NCBI GenBank assembly: GCA_903840935.1
Contig: CAIMHT010000015.1
Location: forward strand, 1 to 64,000
Length of the DNA: 64,000 nucleotides
From: an uncultured Chlorobiaceae bacterium
GTDB lineage: Bacteria > Bacteroidota > Chlorobiia > Chlorobiales > Chlorobiaceae
Reading direction: 5' to 3'
Shown: piece by piece, positions 10,012-18,472 of the stretch
How positions within the stretch are numbered: the first letter of the stretch is position 1
Layout: each line of letters starts with the position of its first letter
Notes under the pieces: model-generated
Databases searched by the model: none
Seen by the model: only the letters and a program-made list of their open reading frames with translations
What the model was told of the DNA's origin: nothing
Program-made: the position numbers and the translations under genes

Positions 10012-10290
10012 TCAGTCATCCGCGCAGGCAATAATTTCCAGACCTGCGCGGCGGTGGCTTGCATCATAGTCATCCTGCAAACCTAACCAGAACTTTGCGG
10101 AATTCCCGAAATATTGTGAAAGACGCAATGCCGTATCGGCTGTAATACGCCTCTTTCCTTTCACTATTTCGGATATCCGGGTCTGAGGTATCCCGATATC
10201 TTTGGAAAGTCTGTAGGCCGAAATCTCCAAAGGAATTAAAAACTCTTCCATCAAGACCTCTCCCGGATGAATATTTCTCAGTTCGTTCAT
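10012..10290 (-). CDS. higA: HigA-family antitoxin (XRE/HTH), orphan
   Basis: A 92-residue HigA/VapI-type protein. It reads IHPGEVLMEEFL, then a helix-turn-helix (SAYRLSKDIGIPQTRISEIV), then ADTALRLSQYFGNSAKFWL, the classic family signature. HigA antitoxins bind and repress their own operon and neutralise the HigB RNase. The ATG at 10290 follows one base after the TAA of a higB-like relic (10292-10378). The frame is open up to 10347, but those residues overlap the relic. With no intact toxin, it may be a leftover or an antitoxin acting in trans. It is convergent with argG. Confidence 0.88.
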   Translation of the reverse strand: MNELRNIHPGEVLMEEFLIPLEISAYRLSKDIGIPQTRISEIVKGKRRITADTALRLSQYFGNSAKFWLGLQDDYDASHRRAGLEIIACADD

Positions 10291-10291
10291 T

Positions 10292-10378
10292 TTAGTGATA
10301 GTCGATAATTTCTGAGTCTCCTCTTCTGAACCATGAAAAATGCGCACCTGTTTTTATCAGATTTTCCTTTTTCAAAAA
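10292..10378 (-). pseudogene. C-terminal relic of a HigB/RelE-type toxin
   Basis: Reading upstream of higA on the same strand, a frame without a start codon ends in HFSWFRRGDSEIIDYH and a TAA. HigB toxins typically end FRWENGDAYDVEIVDYH, in exactly this position one base before higA, so this looks like the last 28 codons of higB with a small deletion. Upstream of about 10378 no HigB core sequence can be read, so the toxin is gone. Similarity is judged by eye over a short stretch. Confidence 0.6.
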
Positions 10379-10404
10379 ATTATCTGCACAAGCAAAAATA
10401 TTTA

Positions 10405-10810
10405 TTACAGGGGGCAAAAGCCTTGTAGGCCATAAACCACAAGGCCAGTGGCACAAACCAGTAAAAAACAAGATTGGTAAAGAGGCGTGGGAGACCCTCT
10501 TTGAAGCTGAAAAGAGCGGGAATGCTCTCGATGGTGTGCTCGTCGGAGTTTCCTGTCTTCTGGTTGAGATGCAGGCGCTCTCTTTCGAGCTTTAAACCAG
10601 TGTCCGTAAACGATGTGAAGATAGGCAGTCAAAAGAACAAGGAGAAACGGGGCTACGCAGAGAAAGCTCTGAAAAGAGATGGAGGTGCCAAGGAACGGGG
10701 TTTGAATGGTTGCAGTTCCCCTTGAGGTGGCACAGGATACACCACCGGCGGGGCGCACAATTTCGGTCGCTGATTCTTGCAAGGATGCTTTTTAGCTTCC
10801 AGTTAGCCAT
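10405..10810 (-). pseudogene. Frameshifted gene for an integral membrane protein
   Basis: Three frames on the minus strand join into one plausible protein. It begins ANWKLKSILAR from an ATG at 10810. After a shift it reads LGTSISFQSFLCVAPFLLVL with LLTAYLHIVYGHWFKAR (two-helix style). After another shift near 10590 it reads ERLHLNQKTGNSDEHTIESI and PRLFTNLVFYWFVPLALWFM. The hydrophobic pattern resembles membrane anchors seen beside pentapeptide-repeat or signalling proteins, but the family is not certain. At least two frameshifts separate the pieces, so it is called broken. Confidence 0.5.
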
Positions 10811-10979
10811 GATTATTCTGCTTTATCGTGATTGCTCATACTCCTCTTTTATGACAATATGAACCTGATAATGCGGCTTTCAAAAAAAACGGGCTTAGCG
10901 TAATCTGTTGAGCAGGTCACATCCCTGGCCTGCGCATCTGGAGGTGCCATCTGCCGACTCATTCACTATGAGGCTACAG

Positions 10980-13823
10980 TCAGGATTTGTTCACGATATT
11001 CTGCACCATTCTGGAGAGGGATTTGAGGGAGAAGGGCTTCTGGATAAAATTAGTCCCATCTTCAAGCAAATTGTTCCTCGCTATAACATCGCTTGAATAA
11101 CCCGACATAAAGAGGACTTTGAGTGATGGATTGAGCTGTTGAAGCTTTTTGAAGAGATCACATCCATTCATGCCTGGCATGATGACATCGGTCAGAAGGA
11201 GTGTAATGACTCCCTCATATTCTCCGGCAAGCCGAAGTGCTTCATGGGGTGAGAGTGCTCCCAGTACCCTGTATTCTTTGTTTTCGAGCTCAATTTTGCA
11301 GAGCTCCAGGATATCTTGTTCATCTTCAACGAGCAGTATGGTCTCTTTGCCGTATTTGTCTGCTGTTGAGGGTTGTTGACTCTTGATAAGATCCGCAAAC
11401 ACCTCTTCCTTGTATCGCGGCAGGTGGATCTTGAAGGTCGTCCCTTCTCCCTCTTCGCTTCTGCACTCAAGACAACCGTTGTTTTGTTTGACAATACCAT
11501 AGACCGTCGAAAGCCCCATGCCGTAACCTTTTCCCTTTTTTTTGGTAGTGAAAAACGGCTCGAAAATATGGGGCAAATTCTTTTTTTCGATACCCTTGCC
11601 GTTATCGGTGACGGAAAGCGTTACATAGTCGCCGGGAACCTTGCAGGGATGGTGGGGAGTTTGACTGATTTTGTGATCACAGAGTTTGCCAATTTCGATG
11701 GTGATGATACCGCCATTGAGGTCAACGGCATCACGGGCATTGACGCAAAGATTGACAAGAATCTGGTCGAGTTGTGTGGGATCAGCTTTTACCAGAGCGG
11801 GCTCAGTGTCGGGTCTCCAGATAATGGTGATATTTTCACCAATCATTTGTTTCAGAACGGTGAGCATCTTGTCGACCAGGGAATTCAGTTCGAGAACGAT
11901 TGGCATCACTGTATCCTTTCGGGCAAAGGCAAGGAGTTGACGGGTAAGATTTGCCGATCGGTTCGTTGCCGCAAGAATATTTTTGAGGTTGTATTGCAAT
12001 GGCTCATCAAGAGTCTCTGTTTGATCCAGAGCCATTTCAATATTACCAAGTATCACGCCAAGCATATTGTTGAAGTCGTGGGCGATTCCACTGGCAAGCT
12101 GCCCTACGAGATCCATTTTTTGCGACTGAACCAGTATTGCCTGCATCTCATTTGCATGTGTTTCCGCACGTTTACGGGAGACAATATCGCTTGCAATAGA
12201 TGTAAGTGTACGCAATAGCTTGAGATCATCATCATTATAATCCGAAGGTTTGTTTCCTACTCCAAGAATGGCCATTACTTTGCCAGCATGAATCATGGGA
12301 ACAACAAGAGTGCGACTGATTTCGGGATGGCCATCCGCAAACCTGATTCCCTGATCCTCTGAGCTGTAATTGTTGGTAATCAATGTTTGCTGATGCTTTA
12401 TGACGCCGGCCCATAAATCTGAGTTAGCCAGAGACGGATGTGATATATCACCCTCAAACCCGTGTATTGACTTCTGAATAGTTGATGAGGCTCCATCAAA
12501 AAATTGAAAATCGGGATCCTCCTCAATAAAGTGGCACCAACCGATAGGACTCTCCGTAATCAGTTCGGCTTCGTTGAGCGTGGCCCTCAGGATTTCCTCT
12601 GCTGAATGGGACTCTGCCATCTGGAGAATAAGCAGGCGGAATTCTGTAAAGGATTCATAGCGCTTGCGTCTGGTGATATCAAAGCATAAGCCGATTGTGC
12701 CGGAATTTCCCCAGTTCTCATATTTCTGCACATGCAGCTCACCCCAATATATCGAACCGTCCTTTTTTTTCATGCAGTGTTCAACAATCCTTTTTTGCGA
12801 AGCACTTGATCGTATTTCAGCAAAACCTTTGATAGCCTCTGAAATCTCTTTTTCGATGAGAAACTCTGTAAATCGATGGCCAATCATCTCCTCGGGTAAA
12901 AATCCTGAAATTTTTTCGGAGACAGGAGATACATAGGTGAAGATTCCATCACTATCGCAAATAAAGATCTCTCCATCCAACTGCTCAGCAATAGTGCGGA
13001 ACTTCATTTCGCTGAGCTTCAATGCCTCTTCCGCCTGCTTGCGCTTATCGATGTCTATACCAATTGCTATCAAAAAGGAGTTGCCGTCGATAACAACTCT
13101 TTTGGCCTTCAGGAGAAACCATCGGAATTTCGCTCCACCACAAGAGAGTACTCTCACTTCAGCATGCTCTTCAATACCATCGATTAAAACATTCCGGATT
13201 TTTTGCTGGATCAGTGGTCGGTCGTCCGGATAAACGATAGTTATCGCATCATTGCCAGCAATCTCAGTATCTGATTTACACAGAATTTCGTCGCGCATAC
13301 GAGCATTCCATGCAGTAAATCGCCCGCTTTTATCAATCATACAACATACCCCGGGGGTGGCATCAATAAGCGTCTGTATGAAACGCTGTTTATTTTCTAC
13401 CTCATTCTCAATCCTTTTGTGCGAGGTGACATTTTGAGCAATAATCAGTAACCGGGTGATATCACCTGCTGAAGAGCGGAGTGGATAGAGTGTTGAGCGA
13501 TAGACCTGGCCATCCTGCAGATCATCAAAAGAGAGTTGCTTGCCTGAGCGCAGAACTTCTTCTGCGATTTTTCTGCGTTGTGCTGTAACTTCAGGCGTGA
13601 GAAGATCACAAGAAAGCAAATCGTAAACGTTGGCACCCAAGCACTCTTCCGGGAATTTGCCAAACCTTGACGCAAATGTACTGTTGGCTTCAAGAATCGT
13701 TCCTTCACGATCTATAATAAAAACCGGTCCAGCAAAGGAGTCAAACAAAGCGGGAATACTGTTATCGAATTGTTGACCTTTGTCTGCTCCAGTTTGTTTT
13801 TTTTCGCTTTTTGCTTCTTGCAT
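10980..13823 (-). CDS. Hybrid sensor histidine kinase (PAS-PAS-PAS-GAF-HisKA-HATPase-REC)
   Basis: A cytoplasmic kinase of 947 residues with no membrane helix. The domains read: PAS1 (about 25-130, GPVFIIDREGTILEAN), PAS2 (about 140-265, ending IGIDIDKRKQAEE), PAS3 (about 275-390, ending FDITRRKRYE), GAF (about 400-560), HisKA with the phospho-accepting His in ASGIAHDFNNM, HATPase with NLCVNARDA and a G-box EPFFTTKKKGKGYGMGLSTV, and a C-terminal receiver with Asp in LLTDVIMPGMNG and the lysine in FIQKPFS. The first frame codon at 13880 is TTG. The ATG at 13823 is preferred, with TTG possible. The PAS2 and GAF units resemble those of the kinases at 31936 and 35606. No target gene is adjacent. 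Confidence 0.9.
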   Translation of the reverse strand: MQEAKSEKKQTGADKGQQFDNSIPALFDSFAGPVFIIDREGTILEANSTFASRFGKFPEECLGANVYDLLSCDLLTPEVTAQRRKIAEEVLRSGKQLSFDDLQDGQVYRSTLYPLRSSAGDITRLLIIAQNVTSHKRIENEVENKQRFIQTLIDATPGVCCMIDKSGRFTAWNARMRDEILCKSDTEIAGNDAITIVYPDDRPLIQQKIRNVLIDGIEEHAEVRVLSCGGAKFRWFLLKAKRVVIDGNSFLIAIGIDIDKRKQAEEALKLSEMKFRTIAEQLDGEIFICDSDGIFTYVSPVSEKISGFLPEEMIGHRFTEFLIEKEISEAIKGFAEIRSSASQKRIVEHCMKKKDGSIYWGELHVQKYENWGNSGTIGLCFDITRRKRYESFTEFRLLILQMAESHSAEEILRATLNEAELITESPIGWCHFIEEDPDFQFFDGASSTIQKSIHGFEGDISHPSLANSDLWAGVIKHQQTLITNNYSSEDQGIRFADGHPEISRTLVVPMIHAGKVMAILGVGNKPSDYNDDDLKLLRTLTSIASDIVSRKRAETHANEMQAILVQSQKMDLVGQLASGIAHDFNNMLGVILGNIEMALDQTETLDEPLQYNLKNILAATNRSANLTRQLLAFARKDTVMPIVLELNSLVDKMLTVLKQMIGENITIIWRPDTEPALVKADPTQLDQILVNLCVNARDAVDLNGGIITIEIGKLCDHKISQTPHHPCKVPGDYVTLSVTDNGKGIEKKNLPHIFEPFFTTKKKGKGYGMGLSTVYGIVKQNNGCLECRSEEGEGTTFKIHLPRYKEEVFADLIKSQQPSTADKYGKETILLVEDEQDILELCKIELENKEYRVLGALSPHEALRLAGEYEGVITLLLTDVIMPGMNGCDLFKKLQQLNPSLKVLFMSGYSSDVIARNNLLEDGTNFIQKPFSLKSLSRMVQNIVNKS

Positions 13824-14146
13824 TGAAATATTCTGTAGTGTTTTTGCAATCCCCTCGGATAATCCCGAATGTGTCGTCAACTCTCTGCTATTTTGATAAT
13901 CAGCAATAAACTATCGAGACTGTGTAACAGTAAAGTATCATTTTATTTCAAAAATAATCTTATCCATTAATCCTTAGAAGTCGTCAACAGGCAAGTTACC
14001 GGTTGCATGATTAACGCGATGCGAACGTCGCTGGCAATCGGCATCAAAAAAAGCGCCTTCCCCTGCCCGGTCTGCAGGAATCGGAAACAAGGCAAAAGGA
14101 TAAAATTTAGTATTTTACAAATAAGTTCAAATCAAAAACAACCAAG
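13824..14146. other. Divergent intergenic region between kinase gene and argH
   Basis: This 323-bp spacer separates a minus-strand kinase from plus-strand argH and must hold promoters for both. The part next to argH is AT-rich. No clear -35/-10 pair, repeat or RNA could be assigned. No argR gene is visible. Confidence 0.4.
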
Positions 14147-15535
14147 ATGTTTATGAACAGCAAGAAAGAATTACTCTGGCAGAGCCGATTTTCATTACCC
14201 TTTGACCGCGACGCGCTTTTGTTTTCTTCGTCGGTTCATGTCGACAAGAAGCTCTATCGTGAAGATATTCAGGGCTCAATTGCCCATGTTACCATGCTTT
14301 CCGAAGAGAATATTGTCAGTGTTGAGGATGCTGCCCAAATCATTGAAGGACTTAGGGAGATTGAGGAAGAACTTTCAGGTGGTACCCTTCTTCCCCAGTG
14401 GGAGGATGAGGATATTCATACGGTTATTGAGAACAGGTTGAAGGAAAAGGTGGGAGTTGTCGCAGGCAAACTTCACTCTGGCAGGAGTCGAAACGATCAG
14501 GTGGCAACCGATACCCGTCTCTACATGCGCCGCCAGATTACCGAACTTCAGGAGGCTCTTGGTGGACTTTTAGGGGTTCTTGTGGAAAAAGCAGAGTGCT
14601 ACCACAAAACCATTATCTTCGGTTATACCCACCTGCAGCGTGCCCAGCCGATTTCTGCCGGACACTACTACCTCGCTTATTTCAACATGTTCAGCCGCGA
14701 TCGTCAGCGGTTGCATGATCTCATGAAAAGGGTGAATATCTCTCCACTCGGTGCAGCAGCCTTTGCCGGCAGCACTCTGCCGCTCAATGCAGAAAGAACC
14801 GCCGTATTGCTTGGTTTTGACGATCTTTTTTCAAACAGTATTGATGCTGTCAGTGATCGCGATATTGTTATTGAGTTTATTTCTGACTGTTCCATGATTA
14901 TGATGCACCTGTCACGGTTTGCTGAAGATCTGATTCTCTGGAGCTCCTACGAGTTCGGTTATCTTGAGATCAGCGACGCTTTTGCAACGGGATCGTCAAT
15001 CATGCCACAGAAAAAAAATGCCGATATCGCTGAACTGGTAAGGGGCAAAACGGGAAGGGTCTACGGCAATCTTATGGCCATGTTGACCATCATGAAAGGG
15101 CTCCCGCTCTCGTACAATCGAGATATGCAGGAAGATAAACAACCTCTCTTCGACAGCGCAGAAACAACGATCGGAAGTGTCACCATCTTTGCAAAACTGC
15201 TTGAGCATACCAAACTGAAGGAGGATCGACTGGCTAAACTGACTGCGGAAGATCTCAGCCTGGCGACAGAAATAGCTGAATATCTTGTTCGCCGTCAGAT
15301 TCCGTTCCGCGATGCCCACCGTATTACCGGTAAAATTGTCACCTGGAGCATTGCCTCGGATGTTACCCTGCCGAAGATCCCGATAGAAAAGTTCAGGGAA
15401 TTCTCTGATGCTTTTGAACCCGATATTTACGACTGTCTCAAGGCGGATGTAAGTGTGAACTCAAAAAAAACACATGGCAGTTGCTCTTTTGACTCGGTTG
15501 CCCTCCAGATTGCTATGGCCAGAAAAGAGCTTTAA
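14147..15535 (+). CDS. argH: Argininosuccinate lyase
   Basis: ArgH splits argininosuccinate into arginine and fumarate. The 462-residue fumarase/aspartase-family protein has [12 protein letters not shown] at about 112, THLQRAQP and the signature loop [10 protein letters not shown] with the catalytic serine. The start may be the ATG at 14147 or at 14153. It stands apart from argCJBFG and ends tail-to-tail with a protease gene, overlapping it by 4 bp (15532-15535). Confidence 0.96.
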   Translation: MFMNSKKELLWQSRFSLPFDRDALLFSSSVHVDKKLYREDIQGSIAHVTMLSEENIVSVEDAAQIIEGLREIEEELSGGTLLPQWEDEDIHTVIENRLKEKVGVVAGKLHSGRSRNDQVATDTRLYMRRQITELQEALGGLLGVLVEKAECYHKTIIFGYTHLQRAQPISAGHYYLAYFNMFSRDRQRLHDLMKRVNISPLGAAAFAGSTLPLNAERTAVLLGFDDLFSNSIDAVSDRDIVIEFISDCSMIMMHLSRFAEDLILWSSYEFGYLEISDAFATGSSIMPQKKNADIAELVRGKTGRVYGNLMAMLTIMKGLPLSYNRDMQEDKQPLFDSAETTIGSVTIFAKLLEHTKLKEDRLAKLTAEDLSLATEIAEYLVRRQIPFRDAHRITGKIVTWSIASDVTLPKIPIEKFREFSDAFEPDIYDCLKADVSVNSKKTHGSCSFDSVALQIAMARKEL

Positions 15536-17592
15536 TGTGATAACGGCAGAGTTTTTGCTGACGTTTGCGCGGCATCAAGCTCTGCCAGATCAGCAACAAC
15601 GGCCACCGACTGGTTGAGTACAGCGTCATTGCTCAGCTCTTTGGTGGCATCAGGCTCTTTGACCCACTCTTTCTCTATCCTTTTTATCGTCTCTGTTTCC
15701 GATTTGGCTGTCGCATCCTGAAGTGATACTGCCTTTTTTTTACGAATTTGATCAAGGGTATCCAAGTCACGCAGATAGCTTTGATAGAGGGGATTTTTCG
15801 CTGATCGTTCCTGAAATTTTTGACGGAGTATCTCGATTTTTCGAGGGTTGATCTCCGCAAAAGGGGTATAAAATGAGGGAGTGAGAGTGCTCCATGGCAG
15901 ACTGCTGGTATAGGTATCCTCGCCAATTCTTGCCGTGTCTATCATGGAGGGCATGGTAATATCCGCCTCTACTCCCTTATGCTGAGTACTGGCTCCTGAT
16001 ATCCGGTAAAACTTCGCTATGGTAAGTTTTATTTCTCCCAACTCAGGTCGCTTGCCAGTAAAAGAGTCTGGCCTTGAAAGTTTGATGAGGCTTTGAACAG
16101 TTCCCTTTCCGAATGTCCTCTCCCCGATGATAACACCGCGGCCGTAATCCTGAATGGCGGCAGCAAAAATTTCTGATGCTGATGCACTGTAACGATTGAC
16201 CAGCACGGCAAGCGGTCCACTATACTGCACCCTGCTGTCTTCGTCCTTGAGTACTATTTTTCCGCCCGTTGAGTTACTGATCTGAACAACGGGCCCGCTT
16301 GGAATAAAGAGTCCGGTAACCGTTACAGACTCTTCAAGCGAACCGCCACCATTATCACGAAGATCAACAATGATACCATCAACATGCTCTGCATTCAGTT
16401 CTTCAAGAATACGGGCGACATCGCGGCTTGTGCTGTTGTAATTGCCTGTATTCTGTTGTTCACCTTCAAAATCAAGATAAAAGGAGGGTATGGTAATAAC
16501 ACCTATTTTTTTTGAATTTTGTACGATAATGCTTTTCTTTGCGGCCTGTTCCTGCAGGTTGACCTTGTCGCGTATAAGTTCGACTATTTTTTCCGGGCCA
16601 CGTCCGCCCTGGCTTGCCGGCAAAATTTTCAGTCGGACAATGGTACCTTTCTTGCCCCGGATCAGCTTTACCACATCATTGATTCTCCAACCGGAGACAT
16701 CAACAATGTCAACGGCTCTTCCCTGACCGACTCCAATAATTTTATCCCCTTTTTTCAGTCTGTTGCTTTTGAATGCCGGTCCTCCTGGAATGAGCTCATT
16801 GACAACGGTATACTCCCCTTCTGTCTGAAGTTTGGCGCCGATCCCTTCAAGTGATCGGCTCATGTCGATCTGAAAATTTTGATATTCGTCCGGAGAGAAA
16901 TAGTTTGTATGGGGATCGAACGATGTTGTCAACGCATAGGTATAGGCATGAAAAGCATCATCCGGTTTTTGGCGGTTAAGAAGATTCAACCTGCTTTTAT
17001 AGCTTTTTGCAAGCGACACTCGAATTGCCTTGTCACTTTCTCCGGAATATTTCAGGTTGAGCCACTGATATTTCAGCTCTTTTCTCCACAGTTCGGTTAA
17101 CTGATGCTGGTCGGCAGGCCAAGGATCGCTTTTTCGATCAAGATCAAGGGTTTCTGGAGATGAAAAGTCGAGATGAACTGTATCGGCAGCAGCCCTCATA
17201 TACCGCATTTTCTCCCTGGCCCGTTTAAGAAAGAGATTGTATATGTCAAACCCTACAGTTGCTTTGCCAGCAAGAAATTCGTCATCAATCTGGTTGCCGT
17301 AGATCTTTCTGAGACGTTCAACATCGCTTGCCACAAAGTAGCTTTTGCTGCCGTCAAGATTATCGATATAACGGTTAAAAATCTGCTGAGACAGGGAGTC
17401 ATTGACTGCAACCTTCCTGTAGTGGTTCTGCAACAAATATTTACTGATATAGTTGCCAGCTTCATTTTCGGCGGCAGTCGGCTTGAGGGTCGTCGCAACT
17501 TTAGGCGAGGCCCTCTCTACGATGTTTCTTGCATAAAGTGGTGTAACACTTCCTGATGCAACCATAAAAAGAAAGAGACTTTTTCTCAGCAT
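15532..17592 (-). CDS. prc: Prc/Tsp-type C-terminal processing protease (copy 1)
   Basis: A 686-residue periplasmic S41 protease. It has a signal peptide ([20 protein letters not shown]), an N-terminal Prc domain (SYISKYL-type segment and DGSKSYF), a PDZ domain (about 235-330, [10 protein letters not shown] and [10 protein letters not shown]), the S41 core with [14 protein letters not shown] and the catalytic Ser/Lys pair in [18 protein letters not shown] (Ser about 470) and [11 protein letters not shown], and a Prc-type C-terminal tail. Tsp/Prc cleaves proteins with non-polar C-termini in the envelope. Its length matches E. coli Prc. A closely similar copy lies at 18473-20545, with tatA and a methyltransferase gene between them, all co-directional. 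Confidence 0.92.
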   Translation of the reverse strand: MLRKSLFLFMVASGSVTPLYARNIVERASPKVATTLKPTAAENEAGNYISKYLLQNHYRKVAVNDSLSQQIFNRYIDNLDGSKSYFVASDVERLRKIYGNQIDDEFLAGKATVGFDIYNLFLKRAREKMRYMRAAADTVHLDFSSPETLDLDRKSDPWPADQHQLTELWRKELKYQWLNLKYSGESDKAIRVSLAKSYKSRLNLLNRQKPDDAFHAYTYALTTSFDPHTNYFSPDEYQNFQIDMSRSLEGIGAKLQTEGEYTVVNELIPGGPAFKSNRLKKGDKIIGVGQGRAVDIVDVSGWRINDVVKLIRGKKGTIVRLKILPASQGGRGPEKIVELIRDKVNLQEQAAKKSIIVQNSKKIGVITIPSFYLDFEGEQQNTGNYNSTSRDVARILEELNAEHVDGIIVDLRDNGGGSLEESVTVTGLFIPSGPVVQISNSTGGKIVLKDEDSRVQYSGPLAVLVNRYSASASEIFAAAIQDYGRGVIIGERTFGKGTVQSLIKLSRPDSFTGKRPELGEIKLTIAKFYRISGASTQHKGVEADITMPSMIDTARIGEDTYTSSLPWSTLTPSFYTPFAEINPRKIEILRQKFQERSAKNPLYQSYLRDLDTLDQIRKKKAVSLQDATAKSETETIKRIEKEWVKEPDATKELSNDAVLNQSVAVVADLAELDAAQTSAKTLPLSH

Positions 17593-17610
17593 TGTCGTGT
17601 ATGATAAATC

Positions 17611-18129
17611 TTATGAGTAAACCCAGACAGAGGCTGGTGGAATGTTTTTTATAACAAACCGCTTTCTTACTTTACTCTGGAAATTCACTTCACCAAGAGG
17701 ATTATTGAGGCCATAAGTATACATGACACACCATTTGAGGAGACCATTGCTGTAGAGCGTGTTTATGATGGGAACAAATGATGATTTGAACGGGTTGTTG
17801 ATCAGCGGAATGGAGAGTACCAGTCCGAATCGCTCATCAACTTTTTTTAACTGCTCCAGTGCACATGAATTGATTGTCTTCAAATGAGGATAATTTTGCC
17901 TGAGCACAGCACAGAATTCCTTGTCTATTTCAACCAATACTGGATTCAAGCTTGAGATATGCTTTGTAATAGCTCCGGTTCCCGCGCCGATCTCGATGAC
18001 TGAGGTTTGATCCAGCTCTTTAATTGATTTAAAGATAGCCTTTGCCAAAAAATCTGATGAAGGTATGACCGAACCTACACTCTGGGGATTTTTTAAATAT
18101 TTTTTCAGAAACAGTATCTCTTTGCGCAT
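17611..18129 (-). CDS. PmtA-like SAM-dependent methyltransferase
   Basis: A 172-residue class I methyltransferase. The SAM-binding motif IEIGAGTGAITKHI is at about 45-58 and a preceding SVGSVIPSSDFLAKAI resembles the start of phospholipid N-methyltransferases (PmtA) and of KsgA-like enzymes. The post-I acidic segment LVEIDKEFC is present. The substrate may be phosphatidylethanolamine, but this is a family-level guess. It lies 16 bp after tatA and 18 bp before the downstream protease gene, so it is likely part of one transcript. Confidence 0.75.
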   Translation of the reverse strand: MRKEILFLKKYLKNPQSVGSVIPSSDFLAKAIFKSIKELDQTSVIEIGAGTGAITKHISSLNPVLVEIDKEFCAVLRQNYPHLKTINSCALEQLKKVDERFGLVLSIPLINNPFKSSFVPIINTLYSNGLLKWCVMYTYGLNNPLGEVNFQSKVRKRFVIKNIPPASVWVYS

Positions 18130-18145
18130 CTACTTGTTTTATGTT

Positions 18146-18361
18146 TTATGTTTTCTTCTTGGCCGAAACATCTTCTTCATCTTTTGATGCGGCAGTATCA
18201 ACGGCCTTATTGAATTCGTTTTCAAGATCAGCCTGTGCTTTTTTGAACTCCCTCATTCCTTTGCCGAGCCCCTTGGCCAACTCTGGCAGTTTTGACGGGC
18301 CAAAAAATAACAGGACGACAAACAGGATAAGCAACAATTCCTGACCACCAAGTCCAAACAT
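18146..18361 (-). CDS. tatA: Sec-independent protein translocase subunit TatA/TatE
   Basis: A 71-residue protein with a single N-terminal membrane helix ([11 protein letters not shown]), the [17 protein letters not shown] hinge and amphipathic helix, and an acidic then lysine-rich tail. TatA oligomers form the pore for folded proteins. tatC is not in this window. Its place between two Prc protease genes and a methyltransferase suggests an envelope operon. Confidence 0.95.
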   Translation of the reverse strand: MFGLGGQELLLILFVVLLFFGPSKLPELAKGLGKGMREFKKAQADLENEFNKAVDTAASKDEEDVSAKKKT

Positions 18362-18472
18362 GATAATTCCCCCTGATCGTTTACGTTATCGATAAAACAT
18401 TTTTCAAAAAAGATTTATCGTTATTCTCATTGACAGTAATACGCACTCCGCCTGATTTTCTTTCAACAACCC

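Noticed and set aside
10020-10051. Inverted repeat CCGCGCAGG / CCTGCGCGG after argG
   Set aside because: It lies inside the higA coding region and has no T-tract, so it cannot be called a terminator with confidence.
14007-14156. 47-residue frame with a CPVCRNRK motif in front of argH
   Set aside because: It runs into argH in another frame, lacks a ribosome site and has no known relative.
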